The position numbers and the translations under genes were made by a program. A model generated the notes under the pieces. The model did no database searches, was not told the DNA's origin, and saw only the letters and a program-made list of their open reading frames with translations. 64,000 nucleotides of DNA. Source: Planctomicrobium sp051466335 (GTDB lineage Bacteria; Planctomycetota; Planctomycetia; Planctomycetales; Planctomycetaceae). Location: NCBI RefSeq assembly GCF_051466335.1, contig NZ_CP195793.1, forward strand, positions 2,108,001 to 2,172,000, given 5' to 3'. Positions within the stretch are counted from its first letter, which is position 1, and every line of letters begins with the position of its first letter. Below are positions 47,501 through 56,567 of the stretch, piece by piece.

Positions 47501-48262
47501 TTAACAACTGAGGTAGGAAAGCGGTCCCATCGCAAATACAGCCCCGCAGGCGAGAAAGCCTCCAACGGGGACAGGCTGAGATAGAAATTCAGATTCACCA
47601 AGTTCCGGTTTCGAGAAAGAAACAGGAAGCAACGTATGCCCAATCCATTGCAGCGAGAAGCGACCCAGTTTGAAAAATCCGACGCGTCGTAACAGCATTG
47701 CCAGACTCACGATCCCGGCCAGAAGATAGGCAATAATCATCGCGAGGAACGCTTCTCGAACCCCCAGGGCAGCCCCGATCACAGTCATCATCTTGATATC
47801 TCCGCCTCCCAGTCGGGCGATTCCGGAGATCATGGACGCTGCAGCCAGAAATACTACGGCTCCCATAACGGATTCCCCAATCCCAATTGCCCCTAGAAAC
47901 GGCGGCCCGACGGGAGGCAGGCTCAAGTTCAATTCGGATGTTTGATTGGAAACAGAAGTCTGAACGGGAAGTGAACTCGCAATCGAATTGATGAGAAGAA
48001 ACCAGATGAGGGCGGGGTAGGTCACCCAGTTGTAAATCTTCTGCCATCGATAATCCGTAATCAGGCAGACGAGTCCAAAAACGATCAGAAGGAGTCCGCA
48101 CATCGTTCCTAATCGGTGTGCGGTGAAACGCCAACTCAGAAAGCTAATGGGGGCCAGAAAAAGGGGAAATGCAAATGAGATCTGCCAGAGTCGCCGACGT
48201 GTGGACGTCAGGGCGACGCTGGTGACAGGCTGTGAATCCGTCTCAGCGAGAGAAGCCACCAT
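47501..48262 (-). CDS. type IV/Tad prepilin peptidase (CpaA/TadV-like)
   Basis: 253 aa membrane aspartyl protease (A24 family). The first Asp is in LITDYRWQKIYNW and the second in RLGGGDIKMM (GxGD motif). Multiple membrane helices span the protein. It cleaves the leader of Flp-type pilins and TadE-like minor pilins encoded nearby. The N-terminal methyltransferase domain of PilD is absent, as in CpaA. Confidence 0.85.
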   Translation of the reverse strand: MVASLAETDSQPVTSVALTSTRRRLWQISFAFPLFLAPISFLSWRFTAHRLGTMCGLLLIVFGLVCLITDYRWQKIYNWVTYPALIWFLLINSIASSLPVQTSVSNQTSELNLSLPPVGPPFLGAIGIGESVMGAVVFLAAASMISGIARLGGGDIKMMTVIGAALGVREAFLAMIIAYLLAGIVSLAMLLRRVGFFKLGRFSLQWIGHTLLPVSFSKPELGESEFLSQPVPVGGFLACGAVFAMGPLSYLSC

Positions 48263-48567
48263 GGTTGCTGCTCAGTCTGTTTCGATCTCGACGACAAGAC
48301 TTGACCACGTGCTCGACGAGAGGTCTCTGGCGTTGAAAATTCCTAGCCAAAATCTCCGACGAGAAGCAAGTTCGATCTCCAGAGTACGGCAAAATGCTCG
48401 AGCTAACTGCTGAATTCAGCGAAGAGGGGGACCGTGAATTGAAAATGCAACCCGACGACTTCAGACCTGATTTCAGAGCACGTGCTCCTATGCTGGAGAA
48501 CCAGATTGGTGAGGACGAATCGAATTGGCCCCTTTGAAGACTCAGCTGCGAGTTCGTAGTTGTGTAG
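48263..48567. other. intergenic region, no supported gene
   Basis: 305 bases between the peptidase gene and the Flp-like pilin gene, both leftward. I see no coding frame or clear hairpin; it may carry a promoter for the downstream cluster. Confidence 0.5.
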
Positions 48568-48774
48568 TTAATTCGGAACGGCGAATCCTGGATCTTTGGT
48601 TGCGTTCTGCAAACTGGGCTTCGTCTTGTTGAAGATGTAAGTCCCAACAGCAATCAAGGCGACCACGACCAGCGCACCAACGCCAAGAAGCATGACGTTA
48701 CTCATCGCTTGATCGCCATCTTCATCGGCGTGGAATCTGGCAATCTCGTTACAATAATTTCTCAACATCATCAT
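48568..48774 (-). CDS. Flp-type pilin
   Basis: 68 aa. Short hydrophilic leader with an acidic segment (HADEDGDQA), then a hydrophobic helix SNVMLLGVGALVVVALIAVG and a short polar end: the size and layout of Flp major pilins. The match to the classic (G)xxxxEY motif is poor. AGAAGG lies before the three tandem ATG codons. Its place at the head of the Tad cluster near the prepilin peptidase supports the call. Confidence 0.65.
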   Translation of the reverse strand: MMMLRNYCNEIARFHADEDGDQAMSNVMLLGVGALVVVALIAVGTYIFNKTKPSLQNATKDPGFAVPN

Positions 48775-49073
48775 TCGGCCTTCTCAAGAGACAACGATCG
48801 GAGATGCGAAAATACTAACGACTTGAATGCTATCGATTTTGAGGGCGTTTCATAGTGAAGATTACACGATTTTTCTTGAGACTGACGGGAGGGCTGTTTT
48901 TGTAGTTGCCTGGCTGACTTATGAGCAGGAACTTTTCCGGTCCAGTACTGTGCCGGTTCACTTGCCTTAAGATCCATTACTCGTTGAATTCTGCAATCGG
49001 AAATTCAACTCGAAAACAATGAAACTTGTTTCATAATCCATGTTAAGAAACCGGGGCTGGCGATCGCGGATGG

Positions 49074-49943
49074 TTACTCTTTTCCGTAAAGGGTCAAATA
49101 GTAAGTGATGTAGGAATTTAGATCGTTTGTGTAGTCCAATTCGATCTTGCTGCCATCTGGCTTTTCAACATGTATGACCATCGGAGTGCTTGCCTCCAAC
49201 TTCATCTTTTTCGTCACGTCAGACAATCGCTTCAATCGATGTCGTGCCATTTCCTCATCTTTTAGTTCAAGCGACTGCTCTGTTTGTTGCAGTCGGTTGA
49301 GTAACTGGGCTGGGAGTTGATCGGAAAACCTCAGAAGAAATTTTCCTATCCGCGATGGGTGATTCCATGTGATCTCGTCGCTTGCTCCTGAGCCTGTGAC
49401 AAGCATCGCGACGACCCCGCCTCCGATACCCAGTGCAATCAGTAGTAAAAATACCCCGAGAATGTTCTGCAGATTCCTCGCCTTGGAGCCGTTCTTTCCC
49501 GGATCATCCTCTTTGCTTTTGTTCTTGTCTGTTGAGGATTCAGTGTTTGCCTCGGCGATTCTGGACTCCCGTTCCTTGATCGACCGCTGCCGATACTGTT
49601 CGACAATATCTTGACCGGACGGATCAGGAGAGGGTTCTGGAGAGCCTTTGATCACCAGATCCAGTGAGATTCCCTCGCCGAGACTCAATTGATCGTCCGA
49701 ATTCCATTCAACGGTCCGTCCTGCCGGCAGGACTGCATCACCAAGCGGAAGGTCTCTCCCGGATCGATTTATGAGTTGATAATGGCCGCTTGCAAAGCGG
49801 AGCGTCAGGACATGTCCTTCGATATTGGGGAAGTCGATGAGCAGGTCACTGTTTTGCGAGGAACCAATTCGCATCATCTCATTCTGGATCCAATGTTCTC
49901 GCGGGGGCTGTCCTTCCGCTTGAATTCGGATGATCGCTGGCAT
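49074..49943 (-). CDS. FHA-domain membrane protein
   Basis: 289 aa from the second ATG (49943). An FHA domain at about residues 1-98 (RIGSSQNSDLLIDFPNIEGH) binds phosphothreonine peptides. A charged linker, one membrane helix (about 160-187, LGVFLLLIALGIGGGVVAML) and a C-terminal helical periplasmic part follow. Located between the pilin gene and a divergent CpaF gene; with the FHA-fused TadA it suggests phospho-dependent control of the pilus. Confidence 0.8.
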   Translation of the reverse strand: MPAIIRIQAEGQPPREHWIQNEMMRIGSSQNSDLLIDFPNIEGHVLTLRFASGHYQLINRSGRDLPLGDAVLPAGRTVEWNSDDQLSLGEGISLDLVIKGSPEPSPDPSGQDIVEQYRQRSIKERESRIAEANTESSTDKNKSKEDDPGKNGSKARNLQNILGVFLLLIALGIGGGVVAMLVTGSGASDEITWNHPSRIGKFLLRFSDQLPAQLLNRLQQTEQSLELKDEEMARHRLKRLSDVTKKMKLEASTPMVIHVEKPDGSKIELDYTNDLNSYITYYLTLYGKE

Positions 49944-50030
49944 GCACACCCCCCTTGCGTCTCGCGAGAATCTGAGATTTTGTGAGTGGATTGACCTGTC
50001 TTATTAACGCTAAATTGAAACCAAGAAATC

Positions 50031-50059
50031 TTCAATGGAATTTTAGTCTGTTCTATAAT
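50031..50059 (+). promoter_or_regulatory. sigma-70-type promoter of the cpaF-like gene
   Basis: TTCAAT (50031-50036), 17-base spacer, TATAAT (50054-50059). Transcription would begin near 50066, which supports the GTG at 50090 as start. Confidence 0.6.
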
Positions 50060-50089
50060 GATCGTTGCGATAACCAGAGGGTGAATGCC

Positions 50090-51190
50090 GTGGACCGACG
50101 AGAAGTCTATCTGCAGACGCTAAAGTTCTTCCTCGGTCCGATTGATTCGTTACTCTCTGATCCGGATGTCTCGGAAGTGATGATCAATGGGCACGAGACA
50201 GTCTTTTTTGAAAAAGGAGGGCGGATCCACCGGTCCGAACTTCAATTTCCGAATTCTTCTTTTTTGTCCGCTGCAGCCAGAAATATCGCTGAGTATGTAA
50301 ATCGAGAAGTCGGGCCCGGAAATCATAGTATGGACGCCCGATTGCCGGATGGATCACGTGTACATGTGATTGTGCCTCCCACAAGTCGACAGGGGGTGTG
50401 CATCACCATCAGGAAGTTTCGAAAGGCTTCTTTCGATTTGACGAGCTTAGTGAAGTGGAACTCGCTGACTCAGAATGTCGCGGATTTTCTCAATGCTGTT
50501 GTTCGCTGTCATAAGAACACAATCATTTCCGGAGGAACTGGATCCGGAAAGACATCGATATTAAATGCATTGTCTGGATGTATTCCTGAATACGAGCGAA
50601 TCATCGTGATTGAAGACAGCAGCGAACTTCAATTAAACCAGCCCCACACGCTTTATCTTGAATCCCAGCTAGGAGGTGAAGGATTTGAGAAAGTGACGAT
50701 TCGTGAACTGTTTGTTGATTCGTTACGAATGCGACCAGACCGGATTATTGTCGGTGAAGTTCGAAGGGGAGAAGCTCTCGATCTCGTTCAGTCGATGATT
50801 TCCGGGCATGATGGATCCTTAGCCACCGTTCATGCGACGACTCCTCGCGACGCAGCCGTTCGACTGGAAACACTCTGTATGATGAGTGATGTCAGTCTTC
50901 CTGCGCATGTGTCGCGCATGCAGGTTGCATCGGCGATTCATATTGTGATCCAGATTGCGAGGCTGGTTGATGGCTCACGGAAAGTGACCAGCGTGGCAGA
51001 GTGCCTGGGCCTCGATGAAAAGAATCACTATGTCTTTCAGGAGATCTATGGCTTCGTAAGTCGTGGCCTGGACAGCGACGGGAAGGTCCTCGGGGAGTTG
51101 AAGTGGACCGGAGTCATTCCCTCGTTCTCAAAGCAAATCCGTGAAATGGGTTTGCAATGTGAGTGTGCCTCGGACGAATTGCAAACTTGA
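50090..51190 (+). CDS. cpaF: CpaF-type secretion ATPase, second copy
   Basis: 366 aa from a GTG at 50090 with GAGG nine bases upstream; an earlier GTG (49982) lies before the visible promoter. Secretion ATPase: N-terminal domain (about 1-150), Walker A GGTGSGKTS, Walker B IIVGEVRRGEALDLV, His box SLATVHATTPRD. It lacks the FHA extension of the TadA-like protein at 39763. Two ATPases in one locus may drive assembly and retraction, or serve different substrates. Transcribed away from the rest. Confidence 0.9.
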   Translation: MDRREVYLQTLKFFLGPIDSLLSDPDVSEVMINGHETVFFEKGGRIHRSELQFPNSSFLSAAARNIAEYVNREVGPGNHSMDARLPDGSRVHVIVPPTSRQGVCITIRKFRKASFDLTSLVKWNSLTQNVADFLNAVVRCHKNTIISGGTGSGKTSILNALSGCIPEYERIIVIEDSSELQLNQPHTLYLESQLGGEGFEKVTIRELFVDSLRMRPDRIIVGEVRRGEALDLVQSMISGHDGSLATVHATTPRDAAVRLETLCMMSDVSLPAHVSRMQVASAIHIVIQIARLVDGSRKVTSVAECLGLDEKNHYVFQEIYGFVSRGLDSDGKVLGELKWTGVIPSFSKQIREMGLQCECASDELQT

Positions 51191-51273
51191 ATTATCGAGT
51201 CAGTGAAATCGGATTAAACTGACGCGGCATTGAAATGATCGATCTCATTCGAACGCCTGTAAGTTGTGGTGCC

Positions 51274-51338
51274 GCGGACACTCCTCTTGGTGTCCGCAAA
51301 ATGAAAAGTGCCGATGCTCTCGTAAGAGGATCGGCACT
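51274..51338. terminator. two adjacent hairpins between convergent genes
   Basis: GCGGACAC/GTGTCCGC (51274-51297) and AGTGCCGATGCTCT/AGAGGATCGGCACT (51307-51338, one G-G mismatch). On the minus strand the second is followed by TTTTCATTTT. They separate the cpaF gene from the convergent lipoprotein gene and probably stop both. Confidence 0.65.
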
Positions 51339-51410
51339 CGGTCGCTTGCTTGAGGTTACGCCTGCACGCTGCGGTGCCGAAGCTGGTAGCCCGCAGGCTT
51401 GAAGGGGGAT

Positions 51411-51854
51411 CTATTTGAGATCGAAATCCACGTCCTTGTTTTCCCCGGATTTAACGGTGTGCTTCAATCCACTCGTACCACCTAGGGTATAGCGCACGGG
51501 AAAGGGAGGATCCTTACGAATAATTGGCCGAGGACCGACTTTTGGGGCTTTATCGTCCGAAACCAGTTCATCAGGAGGTCCGCTCAACTGAACGAGATAG
51601 TCGACAGCCGGGATTTGTGGGCTTCCCTGGAACACCAGCGAATAGGCACCATTTTCATCAAGCTGACCCGTGGCTGTATATCCAGTCGCAGGAGCCTGAA
51701 AAAGAATCATGCATTTTGCGGGAAGTGGCTTTCCTTTCAGTGTCACCTTCCCCGAGACCGTTCCTTTGGGACCTTTGTAAGCATCGTCGGGAGCGCTGTT
51801 ACACCCGCAGAGTGCCGCGAGGCAGATCAAAACAAATGGCAAACGAGTCCGCAT
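51411..51854 (-). CDS. small lipoprotein with carboxypeptidase-regulatory/transthyretin-like fold
   Basis: 147 aa from the ATG at 51854 (AGGA eight bases upstream). Lipobox LAALCGC at about residues 12-18 puts Cys18 at the lipid anchor. GTVSGKVTLKGKPL then YTATGQLDENGAYSLV is the beta-sandwich pattern of a carboxypeptidase-regulatory-like domain. Genes of this type are often found directly downstream of DUF1559 genes in planctomycetes, as here. Function unknown, likely cell-envelope structure. Confidence 0.8.
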   Translation of the reverse strand: MRTRLPFVLICLAALCGCNSAPDDAYKGPKGTVSGKVTLKGKPLPAKCMILFQAPATGYTATGQLDENGAYSLVFQGSPQIPAVDYLVQLSGPPDELVSDDKAPKVGPRPIIRKDPPFPVRYTLGGTSGLKHTVKSGENKDVDFDLK

Positions 51855-51948
51855 TTCGAAGTCCTGATAGACAGAAAGAGATTGAAGGAGTGCGCTTGGA
51901 GCAAATTCCCGTAGCTGCGCGAATACCGACGTCATGGGAGGTCGGTAT

Positions 51949-52983
51949 TCAGAATTCTCCAATCACCTGGCGGTCGTCCGCTGCAGCCAAATGCTTCAGT
52001 GTGTCGAGATGCACATTGTTCGAGACAAATCGAACCGCGCCATCACCGAGCAGGACTTGAGCGCCTCCAACATGGGCGGATGTGAACGGAGCGTTGAACG
52101 CTGACCATCCCCCTGGGTAGACACCCACCTGATTAACGACCTGAGCGTTGGGCGGGTAGTTGACGACAACTGTCGTGTACATCAGATTTCCACTGAATCC
52201 ACCATAATTTCCTTTGAACCATGTTCCTTCTGCATTTCCGTTCGGGCGCACTTCGTGGTAGCCGCCGGCAGAGTCCCGCAGCTTTTCGCTAATTTCTCCG
52301 ATGACAATTGTGTTGGACATGCCGTCCGTGCAGTTCGACATTGATTTAAAGGTTTTGGATGAAATCAATCCATTGTCAGAGAAGATCGCGGAACCTGCTC
52401 CAGCCCAAGGAAGAGATGCATTTGGAATGTTACCTGGATCACTCCAGATCGACGAGTTGTTTGCGCCCGCGACTCCAAAGTAGTTACCGACCATGTGAGC
52501 GCCCCAGTTTGGGCGCCAAGCATCGTTTGGAATCTGAACGAGAGGAGGGAGTGGCGAGGAAGGGCACAACAGCCAGGCCAAAGTCTTACCGGAAACAATC
52601 TCTTCGTTGGCTTTCAGTTCTGCTGAATTCCCTGCAGCAAAATCCCATCGATTGTAAATTGCAGCTTGATCGAGATAGGGCAGCAATGCGACCCAGTAAC
52701 TTTCTCCCCAAGCTGGATCGACGTTTCCTCCGCCGGCCGGAAATTTGGAGTATGTGTCGTGGTAAGTGTGTAATGCCAAGCCGTGCTGCTTGAGATTATT
52801 CTTGCACTGAGTTCGGCGAGCCGCTTCTCGAGCCTGTTGAACCGCAGGTAAAAGCAATGCGATCAAAACCGCGATAATGGCGATCACGACCAACAACTCG
52901 ATCAAAGTGAATCCCGGGAGCACCCTTCGAGTGGGCGACTGCAGGGGGGATTTCACTTTGAAAAGAGAATTCTCAGGAACCAT
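51949..52983 (-). CDS. DUF1559 pseudopilin-like protein
   Basis: 344 aa. Type III prepilin signal GFTLIELLVVIAII (about 24-37) with Glu+5 intact, helix LLPAVQQAREAARRTQCKNN, then a large beta-rich domain and the C-terminal block GGAQVLLGDGAVRFVS. DUF1559 proteins are numerous in planctomycetes and are thought to form pseudopilus or surface structures; the exact role is unknown. Likely cotranscribed with the lipoprotein gene 94 bases downstream. Confidence 0.92.
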   Translation of the reverse strand: MVPENSLFKVKSPLQSPTRRVLPGFTLIELLVVIAIIAVLIALLLPAVQQAREAARRTQCKNNLKQHGLALHTYHDTYSKFPAGGGNVDPAWGESYWVALLPYLDQAAIYNRWDFAAGNSAELKANEEIVSGKTLAWLLCPSSPLPPLVQIPNDAWRPNWGAHMVGNYFGVAGANNSSIWSDPGNIPNASLPWAGAGSAIFSDNGLISSKTFKSMSNCTDGMSNTIVIGEISEKLRDSAGGYHEVRPNGNAEGTWFKGNYGGFSGNLMYTTVVVNYPPNAQVVNQVGVYPGGWSAFNAPFTSAHVGGAQVLLGDGAVRFVSNNVHLDTLKHLAAADDRQVIGEF

Positions 52984-53726
52984 TGATCTCTCCTCACTCT
53001 TTCATAGTCGACAATAAAAACGAATGACCTATCAAATCCGAATTGGGAAGTTCTAAAATAAAGACAACACTTACTTAGTTGTAAATGTTGATGGGTTGGT
53101 TTGAATTTACGCTCGCAAAATTCTTATTGTCAATGGATGATGCATTTTGCTGATCCAGTGGTCATATTTTTGCAATATTGTTTGCGGAAAGCATCGATTT
53201 GATGAGAAGTTTGACGATTTTATTGACAGGAGAATATGAGGGAATCGGAAGTCTGTTCATGAGATGATTGAACAGTCTGAAGCGGACACTGCGACTAATT
53301 CTCAAACGCACGACAATTCGTGACCGGGAATTGTCCCTATTCAGACTGGTATGGTGAGGTCTTCCGAGGTCTCACGCCTCGCCGTTGCCGGTGTTCGAAG
53401 CCTTGTGATGAAGGGACGCAGTCCTTCGGTGAAGAGAGTTTTTCTCGCTGCAAAATCGTCGTTCAGGCGGCTTATTGAAGAGTGATGGTTGGCCAGCGAA
53501 GACGATCGCAGGTTCTCGCGAAATTACGTTTAATACTTCGGAGACTGTGGACCTTGCAGCATTTGAACTGGCGAATGAAAGTGCATCGCCGCCCATCAAT
53601 CGACTCGCTGTTGGCCGCCGAGTTCCTCTCAGGTCGTGATGGAGACCCGTACGACACCGATACGGTTCGCGAAGCCTGATCTCATTGAGAAGACTGACTG
53701 AAAGAGTTCAACTTGGAAATTTCGTC
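52984..53726. other. intergenic region, no supported gene
   Basis: 743 bases, AT-rich in the part nearest the DUF1559 gene (its promoter region). Frames around 53372-53679 have no ribosome-binding site and no family likeness. Confidence 0.5.
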
Positions 53727-56567
53727 CTATTTCTTTCCGAATTGGGCCAGTTCCTGACCAGTGGCAGTATCCCAGACACGGAGCACACCATCTTCACCGC
53801 CGGCAACTAAGATTGTGCCATCTTCCGATGCAGCGAGAGTGTGCATGAAATTTGGGAGTGCTCGAAATGCCCGGATTTCCCCTCCTGCATCGTTCACAAT
53901 TCTCACCATCTCGTCTCCGGAAGCGGATGCAATCATGGTACTCGCGCCGAGGTACTGAATCGCGGTCACCTCTTTGTTCCAACCTTGGATCTTGCGCTGC
54001 CGCTCACCAGATGCCAGATCCCAGATAATCACGCTTCCGTCGCCGCCACCTGTCGCAGCGAAGCGATTGTCGGCACGGAATGAGACCGACATTGCATGAT
54101 GCGTATGTCCTTCGAATAGGGCGACGTGGTTGCCCGTCCCGACTTCTGTGATCTTTGCCAGCCGGTCAGCACTCCCGGAAGCAAGTTGCTCTCCGTTCGG
54201 GGAGAACGTCAGACTTAACACACTATCTGCGTGGCGTTCTTCCCAGAGAGAAATCAACTCTCCTGTTTGAACGTCCCAAAGGCTGATGTCGCCTGATCGG
54301 GAAGGGGAGCCACTTCCGACCGCGAGGATGTCTCCCGCAGGATTGAAACAGACGGCCGAAACGCGGTTTGAAAAGACGGACGGATGGCTGGACTCATCGA
54401 ATGTTCTTTCCAGAGTCCAACTGGTGTTCAAGTCGAATTTTGTTCGACTTCCATCAGCATGAATGGCGACAAACACCCCCGCTTCCGGCGATTGGAGCAC
54501 TGCTCTTGCGAACGACTCTGCGGTGTGGAATTGTGCAACAGGGGAGCCTGTCTTATGGCTCCATGCCCGGAATTCTCCAGATTCGTCAATTGAAGCCACC
54601 AGTTGACCATCCGCTGAAAAACAGATCGAACTCGGCACTCGACGTTGGGCAGCAATCTCTGCTGTTGCCTGCGTGACGGCACCAGTCTTCGCTTCGATTT
54701 CCTGTGAGGTCTGCGCGATGGATTCGTTTGCAGATGCAATTAACGCGAGATTCTTGTCCTTCAGCTCTGTGGCTCGCTCGATTTCAACTTTTGCATCCTG
54801 AATCTGATTACGTGATTCTGAGAGAGTGCTTAGACTTGCTTTTGTGTTTCTCGCCTCCGCTGCCGCGGTTGCCTGTGCCTGAGTGATTTGATCCTCGACA
54901 GGCTTCAGCATGTCCGCGGGTGATCCCTGCGACTTCAGTGATTCAAGCTGCTGCTTCAAATCCTCAATCTTCTTGAGAGTCAGCGCTTCTGCATCGAGTG
55001 CAGTCTGATAGTTCATTTCTTTTGTTGGAAGGACCCCATTCGCGATCTCGATGGTTTCCTTGGCTTTCCCGAGAACCACGTCCAAGCTGGCGTTTTGCCC
55101 TCCAAGTTCAGTGACCTTCGCTTGGAAATAGCTCAGGTTCAGCTTCTTCATGTCGAGTTCGCGAGTCACCTTGCCGAGCGCCTCTTTCATCGAGATGCTC
55201 GTCGACAGATCCTTGGTGACCTGACCATCTTTGCTGTTGATGACGCGGATGATCCCCTCTGGGGTAGAGCAAACAAACAAGTCATTTGCCGCTGTCATCC
55301 CATGCGCAGGACTCACGGGGCTTTGAAATTGATTGACGAAGGTGGCGTCAGCAGCATTAAAGACCCGGTTCTGTCCTGAGGCATCGGAAACCAGCACGAG
55401 GTCCGAGTGGGCAATCACACTCAGTGCGGTGATGGAAGGATTTTGATCGTTGATCAATTGAGGAGCAGGAACACCAGCAGCGAGCCCACCGGTGAAGTTC
55501 CAGATTCGCAGCGTTGAATCTGGACCGACAGCGATGAGAACGTTCGTACGGTTCCCCCAGAGTAGAGATTTTAGCTCAGTTCCTGTTTCAATCGTCGCTT
55601 CCTGAATGTCGCCCGATACACTTCGAATATTGATTTTGTTGTCTGGGAGTGCGATCGCGAGTAGCTGGTCGTCGGATGAAATGGAAATAACAGGCTTGTC
55701 ACCTACGGGAATGTTGTCCCATGTCTGGATCACAGAGCTGGTAACTGTGTCCTGAATGGTCAGAGAACCAGATTTGGTCAATGTTGCGAAACGCAATCCG
55801 TCGAAGCTGAGATCTGAAGCAACGATGTCAGAAGCGGGTGGTTGAATTCTCTGCGGCTGGAGGAGAGGAGACCGCTTCCAGAGTTTCACATCCCGTTCGC
55901 CTCCGGAGGCGAGCCATTCACCACTTGAACTGAAGGCGAGAGCTTGTAGCACGCCGTTATGTGCTGCTCCTGGTTCTCCATCAGGGATCAACTTGGAGCA
56001 GGCGGGGTCAGTGAGCGTCTGGGCTGGAGTCAGAGTGGCGATGTCGTAAAGTTCAAGACGATTGCCGCGCCCGGCTGCTGCCCAGCGACCGTCACCGGTA
56101 ATAGCGGCGGCGTAGATGGGATGAACAGTCTCGGGGATCTGACGCCAATGAATCTGATCTTGCTGACGAACTGAGTCTTTGGCCCCTTCGTTAATCCAGG
56201 CTGCCAGAACTGCCAGTTCATCTTTTGTCAGATTCTTGGCTCCCGACTTGTTATTCTTCGGAGGCATTTCCAGTCCCCCGTCATGGATCGCCGCTTGATA
56301 GATCAGGCTTTCACTTGCCTTCCCCGCGACAACGCCATCTCCACTGTCTCCACCCTGACGGGCCGTGAGAGGGGACTCAAGATTGAGGCTCCCCTCGGTT
56401 GTCGTCTTGTTGTGACAGGAAACGCAATTCGATTTCAGGATGGGATAAACATCCCGATAGAAATCTGACTCCGCAGAACATTCCATCGCTGAAAGGGATG
56501 CACTGAAAAGAGCGAAGCAAACTGCGATCGAACGGGATGTGGAGGCGGGCAGCATGTTAATCATCAT
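53727..56567 (-). CDS. planctomycete cytochrome c - WD40 repeat protein
   Basis: 946 aa secreted protein. Signal peptide (about 12-32), cytochrome c-like PSC1 domain with CVSCH at 48-52 and distal MPPKNNKS Met, then WD40 repeats in two sets (about 140-430 and 640-940) separated by a long coiled coil (about 465-620). Clear WD blades include GEWLASGGERDVKLW and GEQLASGSADRLAKI. Likely a scaffold that holds the DUF1549/DUF1501 proteins of the same operon outside the membrane. Start overlaps the PPC-protein stop by four bases. Confidence 0.9.
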   Translation of the reverse strand: MMINMLPASTSRSIAVCFALFSASLSAMECSAESDFYRDVYPILKSNCVSCHNKTTTEGSLNLESPLTARQGGDSGDGVVAGKASESLIYQAAIHDGGLEMPPKNNKSGAKNLTKDELAVLAAWINEGAKDSVRQQDQIHWRQIPETVHPIYAAAITGDGRWAAAGRGNRLELYDIATLTPAQTLTDPACSKLIPDGEPGAAHNGVLQALAFSSSGEWLASGGERDVKLWKRSPLLQPQRIQPPASDIVASDLSFDGLRFATLTKSGSLTIQDTVTSSVIQTWDNIPVGDKPVISISSDDQLLAIALPDNKINIRSVSGDIQEATIETGTELKSLLWGNRTNVLIAVGPDSTLRIWNFTGGLAAGVPAPQLINDQNPSITALSVIAHSDLVLVSDASGQNRVFNAADATFVNQFQSPVSPAHGMTAANDLFVCSTPEGIIRVINSKDGQVTKDLSTSISMKEALGKVTRELDMKKLNLSYFQAKVTELGGQNASLDVVLGKAKETIEIANGVLPTKEMNYQTALDAEALTLKKIEDLKQQLESLKSQGSPADMLKPVEDQITQAQATAAAEARNTKASLSTLSESRNQIQDAKVEIERATELKDKNLALIASANESIAQTSQEIEAKTGAVTQATAEIAAQRRVPSSICFSADGQLVASIDESGEFRAWSHKTGSPVAQFHTAESFARAVLQSPEAGVFVAIHADGSRTKFDLNTSWTLERTFDESSHPSVFSNRVSAVCFNPAGDILAVGSGSPSRSGDISLWDVQTGELISLWEERHADSVLSLTFSPNGEQLASGSADRLAKITEVGTGNHVALFEGHTHHAMSVSFRADNRFAATGGGDGSVIIWDLASGERQRKIQGWNKEVTAIQYLGASTMIASASGDEMVRIVNDAGGEIRAFRALPNFMHTLAASEDGTILVAGGEDGVLRVWDTATGQELAQFGKK

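Noticed and set aside
48771..48977. 68-codon frame upstream of the Flp-like pilin gene
   Set aside because: No ribosome-binding site and no family likeness; more likely the untranslated leader of the pilin mRNA.
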